DNA of 64,000 nt from a virus, in IMG/VR virus record IMGVR_UViG_3300028844_003737, positions 1 to 64,000 of that record; one strand, 5' to 3'. Positions 36,988 to 47,400 of the stretch are shown one piece after another. The translations under genes and the position numbers were made by a program. Under the pieces are notes generated by a model. It was given only the letters and a program-made list of their open reading frames with translations, was not told the DNA's origin and did no database searches. Positions within the stretch are counted from its first letter, which is position 1. Each line of letters starts with the position of its first letter.

Positions 36988-37741
36988 AAAAGCAAAAAAA
37001 GGAAGTAGTAGATATTACTTCACAATGGATACTGAAAAAGCAATTATCAGATACAATAATGCACCAGACAAACCTAGATTGAGAAATACGATATACAATG
37101 AGCATATCAGAAAGTCTTTTGAAAAGTTAGTTGAGAACATTATTCATACATTTAAGTTCTACTACTTTGATGTATCGTCTGAAGAAGTAAAGCATGAAGT
37201 CGTTTCTTTCTTAGTAATGAACATGCATAAATTCAAAGAGGGTAAAGGTAGGGCATTCTCTTATTTTAGCATTGTTGCTAAAAATTACCTTATCCTAAAT
37301 AATAATAAAAACTATAAGATGGGTAAGATTCATTCACAAATGGATGTATTAGATTATAAGAGAAATACACAAAGTGAAAGGTCTGCTGAGGCTGCTAGTG
37401 AAAGTGCTTCTTTATTTATAGATGAGTTACATAGGTTTTGGGATACCAACCTTACTAATGTTTTCAAACGACAAAAAGACATTAGGGTAGCTGATTCTGT
37501 ATTACATATTTTTCGTATAAAAGAAAATATTGAGAACTTCAATAAGAAGGCTCTTTATATTCTTATTCGTGAAATGACAGGCTCTAATACACAGCACATT
37601 ACTCGTATTATCAATGTTATGAAAAAGTTCAATGATAGGTTATATCATGAGTTTGATAACTATGGTACAGTTGATATTTCATATACAGGCTCTTTAGTAA
37701 GAGAAAAAGATAATCCATTGGATATACAAGCTACTTACTAA
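36980..37741 (+). CDS. Late-transcription sigma factor, gp55-like
   Basis: A 253-residue protein starting at GTG behind AAAAGGAG. The segments YNEHIRKSFEKLVENIIHTFKF (split by the helix turn), VVSFLVMNMHKFKEGKG, RAFSYFSIVAKNYLILNNNKN match region 2 of the T4 gp55-type sigma factors of marine myoviruses. It would bind host RNA polymerase and direct late transcription, here probably from the ATATTTATTA-type motifs. The baseplate genes follow after a terminator. Confidence 0.85.
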   Translation: MGRKAKKGSSRYYFTMDTEKAIIRYNNAPDKPRLRNTIYNEHIRKSFEKLVENIIHTFKFYYFDVSSEEVKHEVVSFLVMNMHKFKEGKGRAFSYFSIVAKNYLILNNNKNYKMGKIHSQMDVLDYKRNTQSERSAEAASESASLFIDELHRFWDTNLTNVFKRQKDIRVADSVLHIFRIKENIENFNKKALYILIREMTGSNTQHITRIINVMKKFNDRLYHEFDNYGTVDISYTGSLVREKDNPLDIQATY

Positions 37742-37760
37742 CTTTTCAACTCACATCACT

Positions 37761-37786
37761 AAAGGGAAGTAATACTTCCCTTTTTT
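37761..37786 (+). terminator. Rho-independent terminator
   Basis: AAGGGAAGT/ACTTCCCTT with a three-base loop and a T tract. It separates the sigma-factor unit from the late genes. Confidence 0.88.
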
Positions 37787-37824
37787 GTGCCTTGTTATAT
37801 TTTTTTATCAAAAGTTATAAAATT

Positions 37825-37840
37825 GGATATTTATATATAA
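37825..37840 (+). promoter_or_regulatory. Candidate late promoter (GGATATTTATATATAA)
   Basis: Recurring motif 35 bases before the first tail-region gene, directly after a terminator, which makes a start of a late unit likely. Confidence 0.6.
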
Positions 37841-37874
37841 CCAACATTTTATTATATATCCATGGAGTCTAATT

Positions 37875-38258
37875 ATGGCTAATGATTACGAAATATTCAA
37901 AGGTAAATCTTTGTCTGATTTATTTGAAGATATTTACAAAAATACAGAACGGAATAAAACACAATTAGAGGTTCTTATGAAAGAAGTGACCTCATTCATA
38001 AAAGATGGTGATACTGCCGTTCAAATAATTCCTATGCTCAAAGAGTATTTGGAAATAAATGTTAAAAATGATGACCAACTTGTAAAGATGGCAGCTATCG
38101 TACAGAGAATCATATCTACTGAAAATAAAGGTAGCTCTGAAGATGAGTTTGGTTTATCGGATGCTGAAAAAGAACAACTTCTAAATGCTGTAGAAGAAGT
38201 TGCTAGTGATGTTCAAAGACATTCTGATGATTTGGAGAGTAAAATTGTCAATAGCTGA
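37875..38258 (+). CDS. Hypothetical protein at the head of the baseplate operon
   Basis: A 127-residue helical, acidic protein (SLSDLFEDIYKNTERNKTQLEVL split by helix; later MAAIVQRIIST). Comparable small proteins occur beside baseplate genes in marine myoviruses (from memory), but I cannot assign a function. Its end overlaps the start of the hub/spike gene. Confidence 0.6.
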   Translation: MANDYEIFKGKSLSDLFEDIYKNTERNKTQLEVLMKEVTSFIKDGDTAVQIIPMLKEYLEINVKNDDQLVKMAAIVQRIISTENKGSSEDEFGLSDAEKEQLLNAVEEVASDVQRHSDDLESKIVNS

Positions 38259-39369
38259 AACTAGAATTGCGAGTACATCCCCTCAACAAAAAAGAGCTGG
38301 TTTATTATCACATAATGAGGCAATCGAATTATTTAAATCGATGCAAGGAGAAGTTGAACACAAACAATATGTGAGTGGGAGAGTACTAAAGGTTTATTCA
38401 ACTCAAGAAGATTTACCTACAAGAACTAGAAAGGATGGCGTATCAACATATGCTTGGGAATTTCACGGTAACTTAGATGTAAAACTAAATTATAATCAGA
38501 AAGTTGTAACAAATGTAGGGCCTTTGTGCTCACATTTCAATTGTATGCCGTTAGTTGATGAAGAAGTGGTTTTAGTAGAACATGACGGACAAGTGTTTTA
38601 CGACTTTCCGTTGAATCGAATGGGAAAGGTAAATCACAATAGGTCTGATAAGGTGATTGGTGAAGAGAGAGTAGTTGAATCAACTACTTATATGGCTAGA
38701 CCAGTAATGTCAAATCACGGAGATACTACTATTCAAGGAAGATTTGGTAACTATATGATGTTTACTTCTGAACCTGAGGTGAATGGTTATAGGTCTTACC
38801 CAAAAATTGTAATTGGAAATAATCAAGATAAAGATACTTTACAAGTAGGTCATAAAAACTACGATAAACATTTTCCACACTTTCACGAACCAAATTCTAT
38901 GGGTTCGGTTATTGAAATGACAAGCAATCCTCAACAAGCAGATTTAGAACCATCAGCTCTTGAAGAAGAACAAGAAGAGTTTTTCGATACTACAGGAGAT
39001 ACAATTACAATTTCATCCGATACTATACATATAAATTCTAATAGTCCTGGTTCTATGTATGTAACATCAGGTGATAGTATAAGTATGACAGCAATGGATG
39101 AAATAAATTTAGCAACTATTGGTGGTAGGGTAAATTTAGGATCAAGTGACACTCAAAGTCCAATAGTAAAAGGTACTGCTATGAGAAATTTTGTAAATGA
39201 TTTGCTAATAAATATAGAAGGATTTTGTAATACTTTAGCAGCATTTGAAGGAGATGGTTCTGCTCAAATACAGTCTGCTGCTGATAGTCTAAGGGCTGGA
39301 ATTACTTCTATGAGTAAAAAGTATATACAAGAAGAAAATCTTTTTAGTAAAAAAGTATATTCTGAATAA
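38245..39369 (+). CDS. Baseplate hub / tail spike protein, gp5-like
   Basis: A 374-residue protein from the TTG at 38245 (TTGGAGAG upstream), rather than an ATG at 38200 inside the previous gene. It has an OB-fold-like part (QYVSGRVLKVYSTQEDL ... VTNVGPLC), then a repeat-rich C-terminal part (TITISSDTIHINS, SMYVTSGDSISM, INLATIGGRVNLGS) as in the gp5/VgrG beta-helix spike. No lysozyme motif is visible. It punctures the outer membrane at infection. Confidence 0.8.
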   Translation: MSIAETRIASTSPQQKRAGLLSHNEAIELFKSMQGEVEHKQYVSGRVLKVYSTQEDLPTRTRKDGVSTYAWEFHGNLDVKLNYNQKVVTNVGPLCSHFNCMPLVDEEVVLVEHDGQVFYDFPLNRMGKVNHNRSDKVIGEERVVESTTYMARPVMSNHGDTTIQGRFGNYMMFTSEPEVNGYRSYPKIVIGNNQDKDTLQVGHKNYDKHFPHFHEPNSMGSVIEMTSNPQQADLEPSALEEEQEEFFDTTGDTITISSDTIHINSNSPGSMYVTSGDSISMTAMDEINLATIGGRVNLGSSDTQSPIVKGTAMRNFVNDLLINIEGFCNTLAAFEGDGSAQIQSAADSLRAGITSMSKKYIQEENLFSKKVYSE

Positions 39370-39381
39370 TGGGGGAGATAT

Positions 39382-40092
39382 ATGCCACACGCTGATTGGC
39401 ACAAAAAGCCTGTTTTAGCAACGATACTAAAAGAAGCAATAAGAAAGGAAAGTGCTGAAGAAGTAGTTCGTCTAAATGAGATTACCGATGACCTAATTCA
39501 ACAAATTGAATCGAATGAAGAAACTGCTGATAAGTATTGGCAATCATTGATGAAAATAAAAGAAGGCATTGAGGATATAAAGAAGTTTTGGGCAGATACT
39601 GTTGAAACAAGAAAAAAAGTTAAATCAGCAATAAAAGTTGCTACAACAGCAAAAAAGGCTGGTGAGACTACTGATAAGGCTAGTACAATATCTATGTCGT
39701 TGAATCCAGTAGTAGCTGCTGTACAATATGCTACAAAACTGCTGATTGAATTATTACAATCTGAAATTACAGCATTGAGTGATGTTGTATCGATAATGGA
39801 GCCAACGCAAGATGAGTTCATATCATTTTCAGGCGGTCGTACCTCTTCTAATGTCGTGGTAAAAGGAACTTTCAATGAAAAAATAGAACAGCTAGAAAAG
39901 AGATTGGCTGATAAGAGAGCGATTAGAAAGGTAAGGAGAGAAAAATTACGACAAAAGAGACTTGCGAGAATAAATAATGCTGCAAAAAACTTAGCTGATG
40001 CAGGAAAAGAATTAACTGAAAATCTTAAAGATAGTCTTGGTGGAACAGGAGAAGATCCACCAAAGGCAGAATTAGTGAGTCATCAAAAATAA
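39382..40092 (+). CDS. Coiled-coil structural protein
   Basis: A 236-residue protein, mostly long charged helices with a short Ser/Met-rich middle (KASTISMSLNPVVAAVQYATK) and a basic C terminus. Position between hub/spike and wedge genes suggests a baseplate or tail-assembly component. No family recognised. GGGGGAGATATAT precedes the ATG. Confidence 0.55.
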   Translation: MPHADWHKKPVLATILKEAIRKESAEEVVRLNEITDDLIQQIESNEETADKYWQSLMKIKEGIEDIKKFWADTVETRKKVKSAIKVATTAKKAGETTDKASTISMSLNPVVAAVQYATKLLIELLQSEITALSDVVSIMEPTQDEFISFSGGRTSSNVVVKGTFNEKIEQLEKRLADKRAIRKVRREKLRQKRLARINNAAKNLADAGKELTENLKDSLGGTGEDPPKAELVSHQK

Positions 40093-40110
40093 GTGGATTT
40101 TCCCTTATGT

Positions 40111-40124
40111 TTATATTTATATAA
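40111..40124 (+). promoter_or_regulatory. Candidate late promoter (TTATATTTATATAA)
   Basis: Recurring motif 23 bases before the next gene of the baseplate cluster. Confidence 0.5.
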
Positions 40125-40146
40125 TAACAGGAGTTAGGAGTCTTAA

Positions 40147-40617
40147 ATGTCTACAAAGAAAAATAAATTGGTAAAAATGTTGAGAGAAATCATCAAACGT
40201 GAGGTACAAAAAGAGGTAAAGAAGATATTTATTAGTGAAGGTATGAAAGTACCATCTAATAAAATTGTCAATGATGTGCCCGAAGTTTTACCTAAACCAA
40301 AAAATAGAGAAGAAGTTAGTTATACTAAAAACCCTATGTTGAATAAAGTACTCAATGAAACAGCACAACAAAATGAAATGGAAGAATATCCAACGATGGG
40401 TGGTGGGACATTTGATAGTACAAAGATGGCACAGGCTATGGGATATGGAAATATGATGGGTAATCCTGAAGATAAGAGAAAGCTAGGTGCTATACAAACT
40501 GCACAAGCAGCTGGTGCTGATACATCAAATAAAGCAGTTCAAGATGTAATGAGTAATCTTACCAAAGACTATAGTGGTGTTATGAAAGCATTAGATAAAA
40601 AGGATGGCAAGATTTAG
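40147..40617 (+). CDS. Hypothetical virion-region protein
   Basis: A 156-residue protein with a basic amphipathic N-terminal helix (KLVKMLREIIKREVQKEVKK), a Pro-rich linker and a Met/Gly-rich middle (GGGTFDSTKMAQAMGYGNM). Likely a small structural or assembly protein. GGAGTTAGGAG lies before the ATG. Confidence 0.55.
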   Translation: MSTKKNKLVKMLREIIKREVQKEVKKIFISEGMKVPSNKIVNDVPEVLPKPKNREEVSYTKNPMLNKVLNETAQQNEMEEYPTMGGGTFDSTKMAQAMGYGNMMGNPEDKRKLGAIQTAQAAGADTSNKAVQDVMSNLTKDYSGVMKALDKKDGKI

Positions 40618-40630
40618 GAGATAATAAATA

Positions 40631-41086
40631 ATGAGTGTAATACAAAATGATTTAGATCCAGATGTACTGATAGGACTACAATTACCATTAGGAGTTCATC
40701 AAGATGGAGTGTTCAAGCAAACACAGACTTTGCTAGAGCAAACTAAATCAAATATCAGAAATTTATTATTGACAAGAAGAGGAGAAAGATTAGGTAATCC
40801 TACATTTGGTTCGGATTTATTATCGGTAGTATTTGAACCAATAAATGATGATACCCAAAATTCTATAGAAGAAAAAATAAGAGCATCTATTAGTGAATTT
40901 TTACCTCATGTAAAAGTTGTTCGTGTACTATTTGAAGATTCTGAAAATGTGTTATCTCCAAGAATAATTTTTTCAATAAATACGGATACTACTACATTAG
41001 ATGATATAACTTTAGAGTTGGGTAGTTTAAAAGATTCGGAAACAGGCGAAGTTGGACAACCTTTTAGTAGACAATTAGGTGGATAA
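40631..41086 (+). CDS. Baseplate wedge protein gp25
   Basis: A 151-residue protein with the gp25/GPW core: RNLLLTRRGERLGNPTFGSD and IEEKIRASISEFLPHVKVVRV. gp25 is a small lysozyme-like-fold wedge protein at the sheath-baseplate junction of contractile tails. Length and motif match the family. It precedes the gp6-like gene as in many myoviruses. Confidence 0.92.
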   Translation: MSVIQNDLDPDVLIGLQLPLGVHQDGVFKQTQTLLEQTKSNIRNLLLTRRGERLGNPTFGSDLLSVVFEPINDDTQNSIEEKIRASISEFLPHVKVVRVLFEDSENVLSPRIIFSINTDTTTLDDITLELGSLKDSETGEVGQPFSRQLGG

Positions 41087-41099
41087 CTGGAGAAAATAA

Positions 41100-43055
41100 A
41101 TGCCATATACAGCACCAAAAAATAATTCAATAAAAGAAGTAAAGTATCTAAATAAAGATTTTAGTTCTCTAAAATCAAATTTGATAGAATTTGCTAAGGT
41201 TTATTTTCCAAATAGTTATAATGATTTTAATGAATCTTCACCAGGAATGATGTTTATAGAAATGGCTTCATATGTGGGAGATGTTCTATCCTATTATGTA
41301 GATAACCAATTCAAAGAAAGTTTACTAGCATATGCAGAAGAAAAAAAGACAGTATACAATATGGCTCAAGCATTGGGATACAAACCCAAACAAGCTTCAC
41401 CAGCTTCTGTAGTATTAGATATATTCCAAACAGTGCCAGCAAAGTCAAGTGGTACAGGTGCTAACTTTACTACTTCTCCTGATTTATCATATGCTCTAAA
41501 TATAAAAAGTAATATGAAAGTTCAGTCAGCATCTGGTATTTCATTTTCATCTACTGAAGATTGTAACTTCAAATTTTCTTCTTCATACGACCCAATGAGT
41601 ATTAGTATTTTTGAAACTGCTGGTAATGTACCAGTAAATTATTTATTGAGAAAATCTGTTAGAGCAAAGAGTGGTCAGGTAACTACAGAATATATTACTG
41701 TAGGGAGTGCTGAAAAGTATAAAAGAATTGCTTTAGCTAATGCTGATGTTACTGAGATTATTTCTTGTGTAGACAGCGATAATAATAGTTGGTATGAAGT
41801 TCCATTTTTAGCACAAGATACAGTATTTACAGATGCTGAAAATACAACAGCATCAGATCCTGATTTAGCATCCCAATCAGACCAATCTCCGTATTTACTA
41901 AAATTATTAAAAACATCAAGAAGATTTACAACATATATAATGGAAAATGGTAGAACTGAAATCAGATTTGGTGCTGGTATATCAGATAGTCCTGATGAAG
42001 AGATTATACCTAATCCTGATTCGGTTGGCTCTTCGTTGCCAGGCTCACCATCACAATTAGGAAATGCTTTTGATCCATCAAACTTTTTAAAGACTAAAGC
42101 ATATGGTCAAGCACCATCAAATACTACTTTACAAATTACTTATAGATATGGTGGTGGTATAAGTAGTAATGTTGCTTCAAATACAATAACCACTGTACAA
42201 AAAATAGATGTAGCTATTGACACAAATGGATTATCAGCTCCCTTATTGTCACAAACAAGAAACTCTGTGGGGATTACAAATCCTCAACCTGCTACAGGAG
42301 GTAGGTCTGCTGAAAGCGTAACTGAAGTTAAAAATAACGCACTAGCATACTTTCAGGCACAATCAAGAGCTGTAACTAAAGAAGATTATATAACAAGAGT
42401 ATATGCTATACCACCTAAATATGGTAATATAGCTAAAGCATATATCGTACAAGACAGTCAATTAGATACTGTAGATACAGGTGCTAATTCTGATAGTAGA
42501 ATTATAAATCCATTGGCACTAAATTTATATGTATTAGGATATAATTCTATAAAAAAACTAACTAATCTGAATCAGGCAGTAAAGGAAAATATACAAACTT
42601 ACCTAACTCAGTTTAGGATGGTAACGGATGCTGTAAATATAAAAGATGCTTTTGTAATCAATATAGCAGTAAAATTTAATATTATAACTAAAGTCGGATA
42701 TAATGGAGAAGAAGTATTGCTAAGAGCAATACAGGTAGTAAGAAGTTTTTTCAATATTGATAACTGGCAAATCGGACAACCTATAATTTTATCTGATTTA
42801 GCTTATAAAATCTCACTTACGGATGGAGTATCAGCAGTCGTTCCTCCTGAAGAAAATAATCCTAACGGATTACCAATATTACTTACTAATAAATTTTTGA
42901 GTTCTGATGGGTATTCAGGAAATATGTATGATATAGCATCTGCTACTAAAGACGGAGTTGTCTATCCATCTATGGATCCAAGTTGTTTTGAATTGAAGTT
43001 TCCAGCAACAGATGTAGAAGGAAGAGTAGTCGGTTCTTCATCAGGAGATAACTAA
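41100..43055 (+). CDS. Baseplate wedge protein gp6 (J-like)
   Basis: A 651-residue protein with VKYLNKDFSSLKSNLIEFAK, FNESSPGMMFIEMASYVGDV and YVDNQFKESLL at its N terminus, the signature of T4 gp6. The C-terminal half holds the J-like core (RAVTKEDYITRVYAIPPKYG). gp6 forms the wedge dimer ring of the baseplate. The stop overlaps the next ATG by one base. Confidence 0.92.
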   Translation: MPYTAPKNNSIKEVKYLNKDFSSLKSNLIEFAKVYFPNSYNDFNESSPGMMFIEMASYVGDVLSYYVDNQFKESLLAYAEEKKTVYNMAQALGYKPKQASPASVVLDIFQTVPAKSSGTGANFTTSPDLSYALNIKSNMKVQSASGISFSSTEDCNFKFSSSYDPMSISIFETAGNVPVNYLLRKSVRAKSGQVTTEYITVGSAEKYKRIALANADVTEIISCVDSDNNSWYEVPFLAQDTVFTDAENTTASDPDLASQSDQSPYLLKLLKTSRRFTTYIMENGRTEIRFGAGISDSPDEEIIPNPDSVGSSLPGSPSQLGNAFDPSNFLKTKAYGQAPSNTTLQITYRYGGGISSNVASNTITTVQKIDVAIDTNGLSAPLLSQTRNSVGITNPQPATGGRSAESVTEVKNNALAYFQAQSRAVTKEDYITRVYAIPPKYGNIAKAYIVQDSQLDTVDTGANSDSRIINPLALNLYVLGYNSIKKLTNLNQAVKENIQTYLTQFRMVTDAVNIKDAFVINIAVKFNIITKVGYNGEEVLLRAIQVVRSFFNIDNWQIGQPIILSDLAYKISLTDGVSAVVPPEENNPNGLPILLTNKFLSSDGYSGNMYDIASATKDGVVYPSMDPSCFELKFPATDVEGRVVGSSSGDN

Positions 43056-44176
43056 TGCACTATTTTATTTTTCCAGACAAAGATACAACCTTATATCAAG
43101 AAAGCGGTAGCCAGAATACTGGGCTTGATGAAATTTTAGAAGTTCAGAAAGAGCTAAGTGCTGCTGGAACTAATCCAAAAGTATCAAGAGCTCTACTAAA
43201 GTTTGACTTGGCTGAAATATCACAATCAATTGTAAGAGGACAGATATCTACTGATGCTAAATACTATCTAAATTTATATGATGCTAATCCAAGAGAATTA
43301 TCAGTAAGTCAGTCACTATGGGCTTATCCTATAAGTCAAAGTTGGGCTGAAGGTGAAGGATTCAAAGCTGACAGTCCAGCAACACAAGCTGGTGCTAGTT
43401 GGAATTACTTAGATGATGCTGATACTAAAACTCAATGGTATGGTCCTCTAACTGGTTCTGGTGGTACTTGGTTTACAGATGTATACGCTTCCCAATCACT
43501 TCAGTATGAGACAAGAGACATAAGAATGGATGTTACGCCAATCGTAACTTCTTGGTTGAATGGTACATATACTAACGAAGGATTCATAGTAAAGAGAAGT
43601 GGTAGTTTTGGTAATGGTGATACCAATACCGATGAGGGTAGTACAAAAAGACTTGGTAGTTTATCTTTCTTTTCAAGACAAACTAATACCATATATCCGC
43701 CAAAGTTAGAGGTTGAGTGGTATGATACAAAATGGACAACTGGTTCATTATCAGCATTACCTAAATCAGAATTAGAAGATTTACAAATTTATATGAAAAA
43801 TATAAGACCTGAATATAAAGAAAAATCAAAAGCTAAGTTTAGATTAGTTGGTAGAGGAAGATATCCAACAAAATCTTATTCGAATACATCGTCTCCTTAT
43901 CTAACTTCTAAATATTTACCAAGTGGAAGTAAGTTAGTAAATGATGGTGCTTATTATTCAGTTGTTGATGCTGATACTAAGGATGTAATAATTCCATTTA
44001 GCACTGGTTCATTGATAAGTTGCGATTCAGATGGCAATTATTTTAATCTTTGGATGAACGGATTGCAGTCGGAAAGATATTATAAATTTGAATTCAAAGT
44101 AGTTAGTGGTAGTAATACTACTGAAGAGATGGTAAACTATTTTGATGATGATTTTACATTCAAAGTTGTGAGGTAA
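43055..44176 (+). CDS. Baseplate-region protein with DNRLRE-like fold
   Basis: A 373-residue protein. The first 220 residues match the pattern of DNRLRE/carbohydrate-binding beta-sandwich proteins: DTTLYQESGSQNTGLDEILE, SRALLKFDLAEIS, YYLNLYDANPRELS and VTPIVTSWLNGTYTNEGF. In the tail cluster it is likely a wedge or fibre-attachment component. It overlaps gp6 by one base. Confidence 0.65.
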   Translation: MHYFIFPDKDTTLYQESGSQNTGLDEILEVQKELSAAGTNPKVSRALLKFDLAEISQSIVRGQISTDAKYYLNLYDANPRELSVSQSLWAYPISQSWAEGEGFKADSPATQAGASWNYLDDADTKTQWYGPLTGSGGTWFTDVYASQSLQYETRDIRMDVTPIVTSWLNGTYTNEGFIVKRSGSFGNGDTNTDEGSTKRLGSLSFFSRQTNTIYPPKLEVEWYDTKWTTGSLSALPKSELEDLQIYMKNIRPEYKEKSKAKFRLVGRGRYPTKSYSNTSSPYLTSKYLPSGSKLVNDGAYYSVVDADTKDVIIPFSTGSLISCDSDGNYFNLWMNGLQSERYYKFEFKVVSGSNTTEEMVNYFDDDFTFKVVR

Positions 44177-44178
44177 AA

Positions 44179-44493
44179 ATGCCATATACAAAAGAGCAGC
44201 TTCAGAAAAATGAGTATTACCAAAATCTCAAAGATGCTGATGAACAAGCGTATTTAGCACAAAGAGAATATTATAAAACTCAATTTTATGATAGTCCAGA
44301 ATTTGGTTCTAACGATGGAAGTTTAGTTGTAAGAGATACAAATGGAACTATGTTATTATTTGAAGATCCTTATAGTGGTGTATTATATGATGACGAAACT
44401 ACAGTAATAGTAAAAAATCTCAGTACACCACAATATAGAATAAATGATGAAATATTAGATGAAGTAATAGATAGAGATATAACGGAATTATAA
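44179..44493 (+). CDS. Small hypothetical tail-region protein
   Basis: A 104-residue acidic protein (YTKEQLQKNEYYQNLKDADE start) with a C-terminal beta stretch. No family recognised. It sits between two large baseplate genes and its stop overlaps the next ATG by one base, suggesting a stoichiometric partner. Confidence 0.55.
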   Translation: MPYTKEQLQKNEYYQNLKDADEQAYLAQREYYKTQFYDSPEFGSNDGSLVVRDTNGTMLLFEDPYSGVLYDDETTVIVKNLSTPQYRINDEILDEVIDRDITEL

Positions 44494-47400
44494 TGTCAAG
44501 TAAACTAACAAATATAGATAAGCAATTACTAGATGCTGGTAATGAAATTCGTATAGGTAATAAGCCTTATGAAAATGGAATTTTTGGATCAAATCCAAAT
44601 AGAGATACTATTGAACTTACTATATTCAATACAAGCGGAGGACTTATAGATTCTATCACTAAATCTTTTAGTGATATACAATTTGATAACGATGATAAAT
44701 TATTACTAAGGCCGGTTGCTGATTTAACTTTAGCTGGATTAGAATCTGGAACATATGATTTACAATATAGATTTCTTAGAAAGTTAGCAGGTAGTGAAGA
44801 TGATGTGCTAGTTCGTACTGTTCCTAATGAACAAGGAAAATTTGATATTTTTGAAGATGTTGAATCAATAGATATAACAGATGATGGTAAAATATTTGAA
44901 AAAATAGGTAGTGACAGAGGACAAGAACTACAGCTAAAGAAGATGACTCTATTAGTGGATGCTGTCTCACCATCAAGAACAGAAATACGGATAAAGGCTT
45001 CAGATGTAAATGGAAGAGGTAATTTTGAAGATTTTTCTAGATTAGGAGAATCTGTACGGAGAACAGAAGTTCCAACTGGCATAGTTCAATTTGGTACTGG
45101 TGGTGATGAAAATTTCATTACAAATACAAATGTTATGACTCTTACTCCTGAAGATGGTGGGTTTATATTTACACCTCGTATGGTAGGTGGTACTCTTTAT
45201 GTAAAAGATGTATACCATACTTCGACTATAACTACTACTCCAACTACTGAAAATAATATAGTAACAGATCAAGAACAACTAAGAAAAGATGATTACGGCG
45301 AAGTTATAAAATATGGAGAATCTTTACCTTGGGATAGCAACTTACACGCAAACGCAGTAAGACCATTAGGCGATTGGAGTGCAGGATATTTACAATGGTA
45401 TGCTAACAGTGAATTATGGGGCAACTCAACTCATTTAGGGTATTGGGGACATTGGGTTCAAGGAGAAGGTCGTGATGGTGGTGTATGTTTTAAATTTCCT
45501 GATATAAATCAATCTTTTGCTGAGGACTTTACTGCGTGGCCATTAGAAAATCCACATAGAGGTTTGATGTTATCTCATACCTTTAAAGATAAAAGTTTAG
45601 AGGTATTGGGTGTAACAGGCGAAGATAGTATTTTGATATCAGGATACATAAAGTCTAATGTCAATAATAAACAAATAAGAATTACAACTAAGTTCCCACA
45701 AGATTTATTATCTGAAGCGGAACCTGATAGCCCGCCAGAAGGATTTTTTGTAGAGGGTAGTCCTTTATTAGAAGAAAAGCCATCATCTCCTCCTGATAAT
45801 TACAATCCCCTAACAATTGAAGCAGCTCAGTCAATAGAAAATGTTCCAGCTATAGCTATAATGGAAAATGGATATTCGACTGGAATGAATATTACAGCGT
45901 TTTTAAATGCGAGGGAAGGTTACGGGTGGAGTGTTGGACAGACGCCTAATGTTGCTACTGGTAATGACAGTACCCAACTAAATCGTAAGTCTCCACCAAG
46001 ACCAGCCACTTATGGAACAGGAGTTTGGAAACTTCATATAGAAACAGACCAATCAGAAGCCGTAATTAGTTTAGAACTCAATCACTCTTGGGGTGATGCA
46101 AACGGATACAGTAACGGTGCTGGTACACTTAGTGAAGGTGGAGATTGGAAATGGGACGGAGAACAATGGACTGGATACCCAATAGCTACTGAAGTAGAAC
46201 CTATAGTTGGTCATGATTCTAATGGTGGGGTATATAGAACTGTAAATCCAAACCAATTTCCTACGGCTGTAAATGCACACCCTTACAGACAAAGCGAAGA
46301 ATTAGTTCAGACTAGAAGGCCGTTATTTGAAAGGTCTTTACCATCATCTACTGGATTTGAGTATGGGTGTACGATAGGAAAGGCATTTTATGCGTGGTTA
46401 TTAGATGGACGTTGGGAAGTAAATAGTACCATTATTAACAGAGGAGATATTTCTGTTAAATATGTTATGCTTGGTAAACAAGACTTAATTTGGATAACAA
46501 AAGTTAATCAATCAAGCTCAGATAAAGTATTACTTCGTACGTGGGATGAAGTATTTCCTCAATTGAGAACAAGCTATATAGATAGAGAAGTCGATGGTGA
46601 AACTAAACAAGTAAGTATTTATGAAGATATATTTGAATTTGGATTTGTACAAAGTATAGTACCGGCACAGCATAGAAATAAAAATGTTACTGTAATGGGC
46701 AGTTTTCATATATTCTATAATGATGGAAATGGAAATAATAAATCTTTTAGAGTTGATACGTTTAGATCTGGTACGAATACAATTAGCTCAACACTTTCTA
46801 ATAATACTATTTATCCAAACATAGGAAGTGATAGAGTATATAATATACGCGATTTAGATGAACCATTTGATAATACTATAAATGATAATGATTCTAAGGT
46901 AAAGTGGACTGTAAATAGGGACGATGGAGATTTTAGATTTTATGCTTTCGTAGGAAACCAATATTACAGAGTCGATGATGGAGATGGAGATCTTTACGAA
47001 ATAAATGAGAGTGATTCTAATTGGTTTAAAGATGACTATCCAAGAACAATAAATGAAGATGGCTTTGAAGATTTTATTCAAAATCCTGATGTTGTATTTG
47101 AAAGAGATTTAACACCAAATGAAAGCGATTGGACAAAATGGGGTATTATAAAAGGTAGCCAATACTATAAACAAGAAGATGATAAGCATGTACTGATATC
47201 TACCTTTGATGAAGCCTTTATAGGAGCTGGTACAGTACAGAGTGGTGGTGAAGAACTTGTAGTTGGTACTAGAAATCCTGGAAAAGATAATTGGTTATTA
47301 GATGATGAAGGTAATACTTTACCTAATGTACCATATATTGATAATGGAAGTGGAAATTTAATAATCGGAATGACATCCGATAGAATTGGTACGGTAAGTC